The translations under genes and the position numbers were made by a program. The notes beneath the pieces are model-generated. The model saw only the letters and a program-made list of their open reading frames with translations, was not told where the DNA came from and did no database searches. A stretch of DNA of 64,000 nucleotides from Paenibacillus sp. DMB20 (GTDB taxonomy: Bacteria > Bacillota > Bacilli > Paenibacillales > Paenibacillaceae), in assembly GCF_000987955.1 (NCBI RefSeq), contig NZ_LAZU01000037.1, positions 186,001-250,000 on the forward strand, in the 5' to 3' direction. Positions 44,060-52,044 of this stretch are shown piece by piece. Numbering within the stretch: the stretch's first letter is position 1; every line of letters begins with the position of its first letter.

Positions 44060-44217
44060 CGCTTCCTTCACTCCCCACTTTTTCTCATCATCTTATATCA
44101 GTTGGTTTCTCGCTTTAAATCAGTATAATACGAAAGTCATCGGTTGCGTCAAGAATTTTCAGAAGAAGTTTCAGAAATTTCGACAGTTTCTTTTAAAAAG
44201 CGGCAGCCTTATAGAAA

Positions 44218-44250
44218 ATGGCAGGCCAAGGGATTTCCTTGGCCTGCCAT
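44218..44250 (-). terminator. Terminator after efp
   Basis: A 14-bp perfect stem ATGGCAGGCCAAGG/CCTTGGCCTGCCAT, five-base loop, followed by TTTTC on the minus strand. Confidence 0.85.
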
Positions 44251-44266
44251 TTATGCGGTGTAAAAT

Positions 44267-44824
44267 TTATGCGCGGGAAATGTACTTGCCTTCGCGGGTA
44301 TCGATCAGAAGCACATCATCTTCATTGATAAAGAGCGGAACCTGTACGTTAAGGCCGGTCTCGACCTTCGCGTTTTTGGTAGCCCCCGTAGCCGTGTTGC
44401 CTTTGATGCCAGGCTCGGTTTCCACGACTTTCAGCTCAACGCTGTTCGGCAAGTTGATGCCGAGAATTTCGCCCTGGTAGCTGACGATGTTCACGTTCAT
44501 GTTCTCTTTGAGGAAATTCAGTTCCCATTCCAGTTGCTCGCTGGTCAGGCTGAATTGATCGTATGTTTCGTTGTCCATGAACACATGTTCTTGACCGCTT
44601 GCATACAGGTACTGCACGCCGCGGTTTTCGATCATCGCCCGGCCGATCGTTTCGCCGGCGCGGAATGTTTTTTCAACGGTGTTCCCGTTGCGGAGGTTTT
44701 TCAGCTTGGAGCGGACAAAAGCCGCGCCTTTCCCCGGTTTAACGTGCTGAAACTCAAGGACCGTAAAAATATCTCCGTCTACTTCGACGGTTAATCCTGT
44801 TTTAAAATCGTTTACTGAAATCAT
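44267..44824 (-). CDS. efp: Translation elongation factor P
   Basis: Rescues ribosomes stalled at polyproline. The 185-residue protein has the three beta-barrel order: KOW-like domain I with the loop FQHVKPGKGAAFVRSK, whose lysine or arginine tip contacts the P-site tRNA, then the central domain (VMDNETYDQFSL-like FMDNETYDQFSLT) and the C-terminal OB domain (GNTATGATKNAKVETGLNVQVPLFI). It lies after the peptidase gene yqhT, as in Bacillus. Confidence 0.97.
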   Translation of the reverse strand: MISVNDFKTGLTVEVDGDIFTVLEFQHVKPGKGAAFVRSKLKNLRNGNTVEKTFRAGETIGRAMIENRGVQYLYASGQEHVFMDNETYDQFSLTSEQLEWELNFLKENMNVNIVSYQGEILGINLPNSVELKVVETEPGIKGNTATGATKNAKVETGLNVQVPLFINEDDVLLIDTREGKYISRA

Positions 44825-44858
44825 TCGGAATTCCTCCTAAGGTAGTTTAAACAGTCTC

Positions 44859-45929
44859 TTATAAAACGGTGTACTCTTTACTGGAGCTCGTTAAAATATG
44901 AATACCCGTTTCGGTGATCACAATATCATCCTCGATACGGACGCCGCCAAGACCCGGCAGATATATGCCCGGCTCCACGGTAACGACCATACCCGGCTTC
45001 AGAACATCGTCGCTAAGCTTGGACAGACGCGGCGACTCGTGCACTTCCATGCCCAGGCCATGGCCCGTGCTGTGGCCGAAATACTCCCCGTATCCGTACT
45101 TCGTTATGACATCGCGGGCAAGTGCATCCGCTTCGCGGCCCGTCATGCCCGGCTTGATACCATCCAGCGCGTGAAGCTGGGCCTCCAGGACAATATCATA
45201 AATCTCTTTAAGCTTGGGATCGGGCGTCCCAAGCGCAATCGTGCGCGTCAAGTCCGAGCAATAACCGTCCAGAAGCGCCCCGAAATCGAAGGTGATGAAT
45301 TCGTTCCCTTGAATGACCCGATCGCTGGCTACCCCGTGCGGCAATGCCGAACGCTCGCCGGAAGCCACGATCGTGTCGAAGGAAGAGCAAGTCGCCCCGC
45401 CCTTGCGCATGAACATTTCCATCTCCAAATCGATTTCCCGTTCCGTTTTTCCCGTTTCCACGATGCTTAATACATGACTAAACGTTGCATCGGCCAAATC
45501 TGCGGCCCGCTGCATTGCTTTAAGCTCCTCGCCGTCCTTGAATATGCGGAGCTCTTCGATCATGCCGGATACCGGAACGAGGCTTACGGGCTTCAATTGC
45601 TCTGTATAGGCGGAGAAGACAGCGTATGTAACATGTTCCTGTTCAAATCCGAGCGCCGTGATCCCTTCGGACGCGAGAAGTTCCTTCACGGTATCCGTAA
45701 CTTTAGCGGCATGCTCGACAACTTTATAACCGGCTGCTTGTTGAGGAGCCTGGGTCATGTACCGGAAATCCGTCAGCAGATAGGATTGGGCTTGAGTGAT
45801 AAGCACATAACCAGCCGATCCGGTAAAGCCGGTCAGATAACGGCGATTAACCGGGCTGGCGACAAGCATCGCGTGAAGCCCCTTAGCCTGCATTTTCTCC
45901 CGCAGCTTTGCAACTCTAGGATTCGCCAT
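44859..45929 (-). CDS. Xaa-Pro peptidase (M24B family, YqhT type)
   Basis: A 356-residue creatinase/aminopeptidase P-fold metallopeptidase that removes or splits at proline. The N-terminal domain (VASPVNRRYLTGFTGSAGY) is followed by a catalytic domain with the metal ligands in FDFGALLDGYCSDLTRT, HSTGHGLGMEVHESP and EPGIYLPGLGGVRIEDD. ATG at 45929 is chosen: GAGGAG nine bases upstream and MANPRVAKLREKM is a normal family start, while upstream sequence in frame belongs to aroQ DNA. Specificity (aminopeptidase or dipeptidase) cannot be set from sequence. Confidence 0.92.
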   Translation of the reverse strand: MANPRVAKLREKMQAKGLHAMLVASPVNRRYLTGFTGSAGYVLITQAQSYLLTDFRYMTQAPQQAAGYKVVEHAAKVTDTVKELLASEGITALGFEQEHVTYAVFSAYTEQLKPVSLVPVSGMIEELRIFKDGEELKAMQRAADLADATFSHVLSIVETGKTEREIDLEMEMFMRKGGATCSSFDTIVASGERSALPHGVASDRVIQGNEFITFDFGALLDGYCSDLTRTIALGTPDPKLKEIYDIVLEAQLHALDGIKPGMTGREADALARDVITKYGYGEYFGHSTGHGLGMEVHESPRLSKLSDDVLKPGMVVTVEPGIYLPGLGGVRIEDDIVITETGIHILTSSSKEYTVL

Positions 45930-45963
45930 TTTATAAGTCTCCTCTCCCGTACTTCTCATTACT

Positions 45964-46410
45964 TTACGAATTGCGGTTATCCAGGACACCCAAAAGAGCG
46001 TTAAGGCCCAGCTTATAACTATCCGCCCCGAAGCCGGATATCTGTCCCGCGCAAACGGGCGCGATAACCGAGGTATGCCGGAACGTTTCCCTCGCATGGA
46101 TGTTGGATAAATGCACTTCCACGGTTGGAATTTTGACGGAGCTGACCGCGTCACGCACCGCATAACTGTAATGCGTCAATGCGCCGGGATTCAACAATAT
46201 CCCGTCGGCCTGTCCCATCGCCTCATGAATCCGGTCAATAATGGCACCTTCGTGGTTCGATTGATAGAAGGTAATATCGATCCCGGCGTCATCCGCCTGG
46301 TTACGCAAACTATCCTCGATCGTCTGCAGGCTCAGCGAACCGTAAATTCCCGGTTCACGGATCCCGAGCAGGTTCAAATTCGGTCCGTTAATTACCCATA
46401 TGGATTTCAT
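45964..46410 (-). CDS. aroQ: 3-dehydroquinate dehydratase, type II
   Basis: Catalyses the third step of the shikimate pathway by trans elimination. The 148-residue enzyme shows INGPNLNLLG, catalytic Tyr in REPGIYG, QSNHEGAIIDRIHEA, LNPGALTHYSYAVRDAV and VEVHLSNIHARETFRHTSV. The ATG at 46410 has AAGGTGGG seven bases upstream; four residues further out are unlikely. It is in the yqhR-yqhS-yqhT order of B. subtilis. Confidence 0.96.
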   Translation of the reverse strand: MKSIWVINGPNLNLLGIREPGIYGSLSLQTIEDSLRNQADDAGIDITFYQSNHEGAIIDRIHEAMGQADGILLNPGALTHYSYAVRDAVSSVKIPTVEVHLSNIHARETFRHTSVIAPVCAGQISGFGADSYKLGLNALLGVLDNRNS

Positions 46411-46488
46411 AGGGTTTCCCACCTTTTCGTCAAATAACCAACTGCTATTTTAACATAGGCGGCATGCCCTTGAGAAGTTTTTATTGCG

Positions 46489-46986
46489 TCAGCCCAAGAC
46501 GCCTTCGGGTTCCCTCCGTTTTTCGTCCGTATACTCTTCGGCTGTCGTATAACCGATAAACAGGCCCCACAGCAAGAACAGGCAGAACTCGGTAATATTC
46601 GTGTCCCAGTTAAGCCTTTTTACGGGAAGGGAGAAATGCAGAAACGGGTTCAATGCGATGAACAGCACAGCCCACCATACAATGCCGTATGCGATCCCGG
46701 GCCAAGGACCTCTTGCTTTTCGGAAAAGAAAAACATAAACCAGGGAAGACAGTATGGACAAAGCGATAAACGAAAGCCAACCGGCAAGCTGCCCCGCGGT
46801 GCTTAAGAGAAAGGAATGTTTGAAAAACGGCTCAAACAGGAAGCCTGGCAGAACCCGGGTGAAATGCAGCGCGTAAGAGATCCACCTAAGGCCTCCCCAT
46901 ATAAAGCCGGCGTAAAAGCCTAATTCCAGGGCGAACAAAAAAAGGTTGGTATGGTTTTTTTCCGAACGTTCGACAAAAGGGTTCAT
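46489..46986 (-). CDS. yqhR: YqhR-like membrane protein
   Basis: A 165-residue polytopic membrane protein with four hydrophobic helices (LFALELGFYAGFIWGGL, LAGWLSFIALSILSSLVYVF, GIAYGIVWWAVLFIALNPF and ITEFCLFLLWGLFIGY) and a hydrophilic acidic/basic tail. Size and location beside aroQ match B. subtilis YqhR, of unknown function. It is divergent from yqhQ. Confidence 0.85.
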   Translation of the reverse strand: MNPFVERSEKNHTNLFLFALELGFYAGFIWGGLRWISYALHFTRVLPGFLFEPFFKHSFLLSTAGQLAGWLSFIALSILSSLVYVFLFRKARGPWPGIAYGIVWWAVLFIALNPFLHFSLPVKRLNWDTNITEFCLFLLWGLFIGYTTAEEYTDEKRREPEGVLG

Positions 46987-47122
46987 GAATTACGGCTCCT
47001 TCTCTTCGATGTCTGTTTCACTAATGGCGCCTCTTGTTACCGGATTTATTATGCTCCTTTCCCGTACGCCTAATCCAACTAGAAATTACTTCAAAAATTC
47101 GCTACAATAGTATTAAGATTGT

Positions 47123-47141
47123 GTTCAAAACATTTTTGAAC
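47123..47141. repeat. Dyad GTTCAAAA-cat-TTTTGAAC before yqhQ
   Basis: Perfect eight-base arms around a three-base centre. It lies about 45 bases before the yqhQ start and downstream of a TACAAT box at 47102-47107. The arms are the same as those of the dyad at 10081-10105. Confidence 0.7.
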
Positions 47142-47184
47142 AGTTTCTTAAAAGAACGCAATTTAAGACAGGAAGGTGAAATGG

Positions 47185-48177
47185 TTGTCTCAAAAGTCAG
47201 CTCCGGTCAGCTACGGCGGCCAAGCCGTCATTGAAGGTGTCATGTTCGGCGGCAAGCATGTTAACGTCACAGCCGTGCGGAGAAAAAACAACGAAATCAA
47301 GTTTTTGGAAGTGCCCCGCGAAGATAAAACCTGGATTCTTAAGCTGCGTAAAGTACCGCTTCTTCGCGGCATTATCAGTCTTATAGATTCGAGCATCAAA
47401 GGTTCCAAGCATCTTAATTTTTCGGCCGACGCCTATGCGGACGATACCCTCGAACCCGAGGAACGCGAAAAGCAGAAAGAAAAAGAGGATTCAGGCTGGA
47501 GTCTCAGCATGATTATCGGCGTTGCCGCGGTCAGCGTGCTGTCATTCATTTTCGGCAAGCTGCTGTTTACGCTGGTCCCCGTGTTTGTGGAAGATTACCT
47601 CTTCGGCAATTCATTTGACCATTATATAATTCATAACCTGATTGAAGGCGTCATCAAGCTGATTCTTCTGCTCGCCTATCTGTGGGGCATATCCCAGACA
47701 CCCGTGATCAAAAGACTTTTTCAGTACCATGGCGCCGAGCATAAAGTGATCAGCGCTTTCGAAGCCGGTGAAGAGCTAACCGTCAAAAACGTACAAAAGT
47801 ACACCCGTCTTCATTACCGGTGCGGCAGCAGCTTTATGATGCTGACGATCGTATTGGGCGTCGTCGTATATTCCGTAGTACCTTGGGATACGATGACCCA
47901 GCGGGTCATCCAGCGCATAGCGCTCCTGCCGGTCGTACTGGGCGTTTCTTTTGAGTTCTTGAAGCTCACGAACTCCTTAAGGGAAGTTCCTGTCCTCCGT
48001 TTTCTCGGTTATCCCGGACTCTGGCTTCAGCTTCTCACGACAAAAGAACCGACCGACGAGCAAGTCGAAGTATCCATTGCCTCTTTCAACCGGATGCGCG
48101 AACTGGATGCACAATACGACAAAGTTGCGGTTCAGCAGCCTCTGGCAGGAAGCGTTCTGGATCCAGCGAAAGGATGA
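47185..48177 (+). CDS. yqhQ: YqhQ-like DUF1385 membrane protein
   Basis: A 330-residue protein with a conserved N-terminal YGGQAVIEGVMFGG, several membrane helices (SLSMIIGVAAVSVLSFIFG, NLIEGVIKLILLLAYLWG, and later segments) and the core YHGAEHKVISAFEAGEEL followed by RLHYRCGSSFMML. DUF1385 proteins are widespread and uncharacterised; the histidines and cysteine suggest a metal or a cofactor, but that is a guess. The preferred start is TTG at 47185, eight bases from AGGAAGG, rather than the GTG at 47176. Confidence 0.88.
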   Translation: MSQKSAPVSYGGQAVIEGVMFGGKHVNVTAVRRKNNEIKFLEVPREDKTWILKLRKVPLLRGIISLIDSSIKGSKHLNFSADAYADDTLEPEEREKQKEKEDSGWSLSMIIGVAAVSVLSFIFGKLLFTLVPVFVEDYLFGNSFDHYIIHNLIEGVIKLILLLAYLWGISQTPVIKRLFQYHGAEHKVISAFEAGEELTVKNVQKYTRLHYRCGSSFMMLTIVLGVVVYSVVPWDTMTQRVIQRIALLPVVLGVSFEFLKLTNSLREVPVLRFLGYPGLWLQLLTTKEPTDEQVEVSIASFNRMRELDAQYDKVAVQQPLAGSVLDPAKG

Positions 48178-48184
48178 GTAATCC

Positions 48185-48517
48185 ATGAATAAGCTGACCA
48201 CCCATCGAATTATTTTTTGGACAGCGATTGCTCTTGCCGCATTTGGTATCGTTATAAACCTGTTAGACCCGAAAGTGTTTATTCCATTGATTATCGTTGC
48301 TGCGGTATTCCTGCTTTACAAATTTCCGCCTCGCCGGTTTAACCGGCATCCGAAGGTAAAGCCGTCCCGAAGCACCGCTGAGAAAATGAAACGAAAGAGC
48401 AGTTCGGTTCGAAAAACCGGCAGCTCTTCTCCAAAGAGAAAGCAGTATCCTTTTCAGGTCATTGACGGCCAGAAGGGCAAGCACGATCAAGACGATGACC
48501 TTCCAAAATATCATTAA
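48185..48517 (+). CDS. Small membrane protein of unknown function with basic tail
   Basis: A 110-residue protein with two N-terminal membrane helices (IIFWTAIALAAFGIVIN and VFIPLIIVAAVFLLYKF) and a C-terminal tail of about 60 residues, strongly basic and Ser-rich (KMKRKSSSVRKTGSSSPKRKQ), then acidic at the end. It begins seven bases after yqhQ and ends in a shared terminator, so the two genes are one unit. No family is recognised. Confidence 0.7.
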   Translation: MNKLTTHRIIFWTAIALAAFGIVINLLDPKVFIPLIIVAAVFLLYKFPPRRFNRHPKVKPSRSTAEKMKRKSSSVRKTGSSSPKRKQYPFQVIDGQKGKHDQDDDLPKYH

Positions 48518-48520
48518 AAA

Positions 48521-48554
48521 AACGTCCAGGATGCCGTGAGGTATCCTGGACGTT
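48521..48554. terminator. Bidirectional terminator between the yqhQ unit and the patatin gene
   Basis: A 12-bp perfect stem AACGTCCAGGAT/ATCCTGGACGTT with T8 on the plus strand and T6 on the minus strand, between two convergent genes. Confidence 0.92.
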
Positions 48555-48596
48555 TTTTTTAATGATTTAAAGATCGCAGCCATATTCCTGCAGCGG

Positions 48597-49520
48597 TCAC
48601 TTATCGGGTCGCCATGTCGAAAAAAACTTTTGTCCTGCCGCCAAACCGGATTCGTATAAACCGCGGCTCTCCTCCTCGGTGAGTTCAAAATGCGTCGTAC
48701 TCACGCCGAGCGTCGGGATTTTGATTGTCCGGTGCCGGTTTTCCTTCTCGATATAACGTTCATCATGAGCAGAGAGCATGGTTTCAAACATGGCGGTCAA
48801 CATACTGAAAGGACCATCGATTTTGTGAGGCTCGCAGTTGTTTTTTCCGACCATCTGAAAACCGATGACGGGCGGCTGCTTGGTTCCTTCATTTTTTTCC
48901 CGGTCAAACAGCCAGAGCGGGAAATTGCTGAGCAGACCGCCGTCGACTACATAAACGAACTGCTCCCTGAATGATTTGCCTTTTGCCGCCCTTCCGGTCA
49001 GTCTCAGTATAACCGGGTCGAAAAAATAAGGAATGCTGCAGCTCATCCGCACCGCTTTTGCAACCGGAAAAGCGGAAGGATTTATGCCGTAATGCCGAAG
49101 GTCGTCCGGAAGCACCAGCAGCTTTCCGTTCGTGATGTCAGAAGCTACGATATACAATTTGCCGGCCGGGATATCGGAAAACGTAAATATTCCTTTTTTG
49201 AGGAGGAGCCGACGGATCCATTGCTCCAGCGCCTCTCCCGAATAGAGGCCTTTCTTGATTAAAATTCTTAGGGCCGGCCCGATAATTTTTGTATTGAAGA
49301 TGGGAGCTCTTGTAAGCAGAGAATCGAACGGCGTCGTTTCTATAATGGTTTTCATCTCGTCGGCCGTATAACCGGCTGCCAGAACCGCGGCCACAATCGA
49401 GCCGGATGAGGTGCCCGCCACTCTCTTGAACTTGATGCCGGCCAACTCGGCGGCCTTTACGGCGCCGGCAAGCGAAATCCCCTTAACCCCTCCGCCTTCA
49501 AACACGGCATTGATATGCAT
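48597..49520 (-). CDS. Patatin-like phospholipase family protein (YqhO type)
   Basis: A 307-residue patatin-fold hydrolase. The oxyanion-hole motif is FEGGGVKGISLAGA, the nucleophile Ser is in AGTSSGSIVAAVL and the Asp of the dyad is in VVDGGLLSN. No signal peptide or membrane helix, so a cytoplasmic or membrane-peripheral acyl hydrolase is expected; the lipid substrate is not known. ATG at 49520 is preferred to the TTG two codons earlier. Its ribosome binding site is held in a hairpin (next entry). It lies beside mntR, as in B. subtilis. Confidence 0.88.
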   Translation of the reverse strand: MHINAVFEGGGVKGISLAGAVKAAELAGIKFKRVAGTSSGSIVAAVLAAGYTADEMKTIIETTPFDSLLTRAPIFNTKIIGPALRILIKKGLYSGEALEQWIRRLLLKKGIFTFSDIPAGKLYIVASDITNGKLLVLPDDLRHYGINPSAFPVAKAVRMSCSIPYFFDPVILRLTGRAAKGKSFREQFVYVVDGGLLSNFPLWLFDREKNEGTKQPPVIGFQMVGKNNCEPHKIDGPFSMLTAMFETMLSAHDERYIEKENRHRTIKIPTLGVSTTHFELTEEESRGLYESGLAAGQKFFSTWRPDK

Positions 49521-49525
49521 AAGCA

Positions 49526-49574
49526 AATCCCCCGCCTCACATGGTCTACTGACTATGTATGAGAGCGGGGGATT
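49526..49574 (-). promoter_or_regulatory. Hairpin covering the ribosome binding site of the patatin gene
   Basis: AATCCCCCGC (minus strand, plus 49565-49574) pairs perfectly with GCGGGGGATT (plus 49526-49535), which contains the Shine-Dalgarno stretch GGGGGA. An inner partial hairpin (CTCA..ACAT.GTC with GAC.ATGT.GAG) would add stability. It has no T-tract on the minus strand, so it does not look like an ordinary terminator. Control of translation is inference. Confidence 0.6.
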
Positions 49575-49645
49575 ATTTTATGCCTATAGGGGTTGTTCAA
49601 ATTCATCGCTTTACGAACTTTCGGGCATGCAGGTTTGGTATTCGT

Positions 49646-51262
49646 TTAGGATTGATAAAATAATTTCAATTGATCAAGCAGGCCCATTGGATTGCTTATT
49701 AAATTTTTGGCTCTGAAAAAAATGCTTCCGCCGATTTCGCTGTATTGCTTATTGTATTGAAGCTGATTGATGATTTCGGTTGCGGTATGCCAGCTCTTTT
49801 CCTGAGTCAGGTCGCCCACCTTATAGGCAGCGTGGCCGATGAGCAGATTAACGCCGGTTCCTTTGACCTCTTGAACCCACCAGTCGGTAAGCTTGTCGTA
49901 ATCGGCAGCCGTGAAGTTCATGCTCCAGTAGATCTGGGGCGCGATATAATCGATCCAACCGTTTTTGATCCAGGTCCGGACGTCGGCGTACATGCTGTCA
50001 TATGCCGTCACTCCCGCCTGCGTATCCGAGCCCGTCTTGTCGGAGGATTTATTGCGCCAAACGCCGAATGGACTGATTCCATACTCTACCGATGGCTTGG
50101 CTCTATTGATGCTTTCCCCGAGCGACCGGACAAAGGCATTGATGTTGTCCCTGCGCCAATCGCCGATATTGCTGAAGTTTCCGTTATTGTATCTATTGAA
50201 GGCGTCGCCGTCATTTATCGTGGTATTCGACGGATAGAAATAATCATCCAGGTGGATTCCGTCCACATCGTACCGGTTTACAACCTCCATGATCGTATCG
50301 ATGATATGCTGCCGTGCTTCCGGAATGCCGGGGTTGATCATTAGCTGCTGGTTGACTTTAAGTATCCAATCGGGATGGCTTACGGCTACGTGCATCGGCG
50401 AAAGCGACGTCGTCGACAGTTCCGTGTTGGCACGGAACGGATTAAACCAGGCATGGAATTCCATTCCCCGGCGGTGCGTCTCATCCACCATGAAAGCTAC
50501 CGGGTCGTATCCCGGATCCTTTCCTTGCGTCCCGGTCAGCACTTTCGACCAGGGAACCAGCGCGGATGGGTAAAGCGCGTCCCCTGCCGGACGGAGCTGG
50601 ACATAAACGGTGTTCATGCCCGCGGCCTGCAACGTGTCAAGCAGCGAAACGAACTCGGCTTTTTGTTTCTCGATATGGTTCTTCGATGTCGGCCAATCGA
50701 GGTTAAACACGGTCGAGATCCAGGCACCTCTTACTTCATTTCCAACGGGAGCAGGAATATCCACAGGAATATCCGGCTTGGTTGGAGGCTGAGGTTGGGG
50801 TTGGGGCTGAGGTTGAACCACCCCTTCGCTGGTTAAGAAGATTTCCTTCGACGCCTGGCTCCATTTTACGTTCAATCCGAGATTTTCGCTGATGAACCGG
50901 AGCGGGACCATGACCCGTCCGATTTTGATCTGCACCGAAGCGTCAAGCGGAACCGGCAATCCGTTCACAAGCGCCGTGCTTTTTCCCGAGGTCAGGGACA
51001 TCTCGTTCCCGTTCAGTTTCACGTTTACGGTTTTGGCCGACTGATTCCAGTCCACCGAGGCTCCCAGACCCTCGCTGATGATACGGGTCGGGACCATCGT
51101 TACGTTCGCTCTCGGCAGTATGTATGGCGAAGTGTCGCTGTTTAACCTTTGGCCATCCAGAAAAATGCTGATGTCCTGGCTTTGTGCCTGAGCGGCGGGA
51201 ACAATCGACGGAAGAAGCAATAATGACAGAAACAGCACGAGCAAACATCTTCGAAATTTCAT
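49646..51262 (-). CDS. Secreted glycoside-hydrolase-like 10 protein with copper-amine-oxidase-N domain
   Basis: A 538-residue protein with a signal peptide (LLVLFLSLLLLPSIVPAAQAQ), an N-terminal stalk-like domain of the copper amine oxidase N type (about residues 30-145; PTRIISEGLGASVDWN, then VMVPLRFISENLGL), a Pro/Gln repeat linker (PQPQPQPQPP), and a C-terminal GHL10 (DUF187) TIM-barrel from about residue 180. Barrel motifs are EVRGAWISTVFNLDWP, GIHLDDYFYP and YIAPQIYWSM. The likely role is cell-wall or exopolysaccharide cleavage; substrate is unknown. Confidence 0.9.
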   Translation of the reverse strand: MKFRRCLLVLFLSLLLLPSIVPAAQAQSQDISIFLDGQRLNSDTSPYILPRANVTMVPTRIISEGLGASVDWNQSAKTVNVKLNGNEMSLTSGKSTALVNGLPVPLDASVQIKIGRVMVPLRFISENLGLNVKWSQASKEIFLTSEGVVQPQPQPQPQPPTKPDIPVDIPAPVGNEVRGAWISTVFNLDWPTSKNHIEKQKAEFVSLLDTLQAAGMNTVYVQLRPAGDALYPSALVPWSKVLTGTQGKDPGYDPVAFMVDETHRRGMEFHAWFNPFRANTELSTTSLSPMHVAVSHPDWILKVNQQLMINPGIPEARQHIIDTIMEVVNRYDVDGIHLDDYFYPSNTTINDGDAFNRYNNGNFSNIGDWRRDNINAFVRSLGESINRAKPSVEYGISPFGVWRNKSSDKTGSDTQAGVTAYDSMYADVRTWIKNGWIDYIAPQIYWSMNFTAADYDKLTDWWVQEVKGTGVNLLIGHAAYKVGDLTQEKSWHTATEIINQLQYNKQYSEIGGSIFFRAKNLISNPMGLLDQLKLFYQS

Positions 51263-51407
51263 TCCTTAAATCCTCCGGTATTGATAGATTTGCAGGTAAT
51301 TCGATTAACGGCCCATGGCCCTTCCCGGAAGGACGCCATAGCCTCCACGGGAAATATAAGCAAGCATACAAGGAAAAATCTTATGCTTTCTTATATTTCA
51401 AGTGAAA

Positions 51408-51436
51408 GGGCATCTGTCACCAGCGGACAGATGCCC
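51408..51436 (-). terminator. Terminator after mntR
   Basis: An 11-bp perfect stem GGGCATCTGTC/GACAGATGCCC with a seven-base loop and TTTC after it on the minus strand, two bases from the mntR stop codon. Confidence 0.85.
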
Positions 51437-51438
51437 TG

Positions 51439-51864
51439 TTACGATTCGCTGACCAATTCGTTATGAATGTCACGCAATTCCTTAAGGCGTTTGTCGTCGC
51501 GCTTGAAAAATTCAACAAGCGTCTCGATACAAGTTATGGAATCCCAGCTTAAATGATGCTCGATTCCTTCCACGTCTTTATAAATGTTTTCTTCCTGAAC
51601 GCCAATCATGCCCAGGAACTCTTCCAGCAGCTGATGACGGGCCATTAGGCGTTTGCCCATTTTTTTACCCTTGGTCGTCAACACCAGGCCGCGGTATTTT
51701 TCGTAAATCAGATATTCATCCTTGTCAAGCTTCTGAATCATTTTCGTGACGGAAGAGGGGTGAACCTCCAAGCCTTCGGCAATATCCGAAACGCGCGCAT
51801 ATCCCTTCTCGTCAATCAACTTGTAGATGCGCTCCAAATAATCCTCCATGCTGGGTGTCGGCAT
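51439..51864 (-). CDS. mntR: Manganese transport regulator MntR
   Basis: A DtxR-family repressor (141 residues) that shuts off manganese uptake when Mn(II) is high. An N-terminal winged helix (about residues 1-65; ARVSDIAEGLEVHPSSVTKMIQKL) is followed by the dimer domain whose metal ligands in Bacillus include Asp8, Glu11, His77, Glu99, Glu102 and His103; the corresponding MEDYLERIY and DVEGIEHHLSWD stretches are present. No SH3-like third domain, as expected for MntR. Genome neighbour yqhO is conserved. Confidence 0.94.
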   Translation of the reverse strand: MPTPSMEDYLERIYKLIDEKGYARVSDIAEGLEVHPSSVTKMIQKLDKDEYLIYEKYRGLVLTTKGKKMGKRLMARHQLLEEFLGMIGVQEENIYKDVEGIEHHLSWDSITCIETLVEFFKRDDKRLKELRDIHNELVSES

Positions 51865-52044
51865 CTTATTCCCTCTTTTCTAAAAATTACGTGACTCTGT
51901 GTTACTCTACCTGCATCTGTAATGATACATGTTTCGGAGAGCACTTGGCAAGTCCTGGTCCTTTCGCCTGCGTTATATTGCCACGTGTCCGCGCGCCTTT
52001 ACGGGGGCAAAATAAAACATCTTTATCGAAAGGATGGTGCCGCA

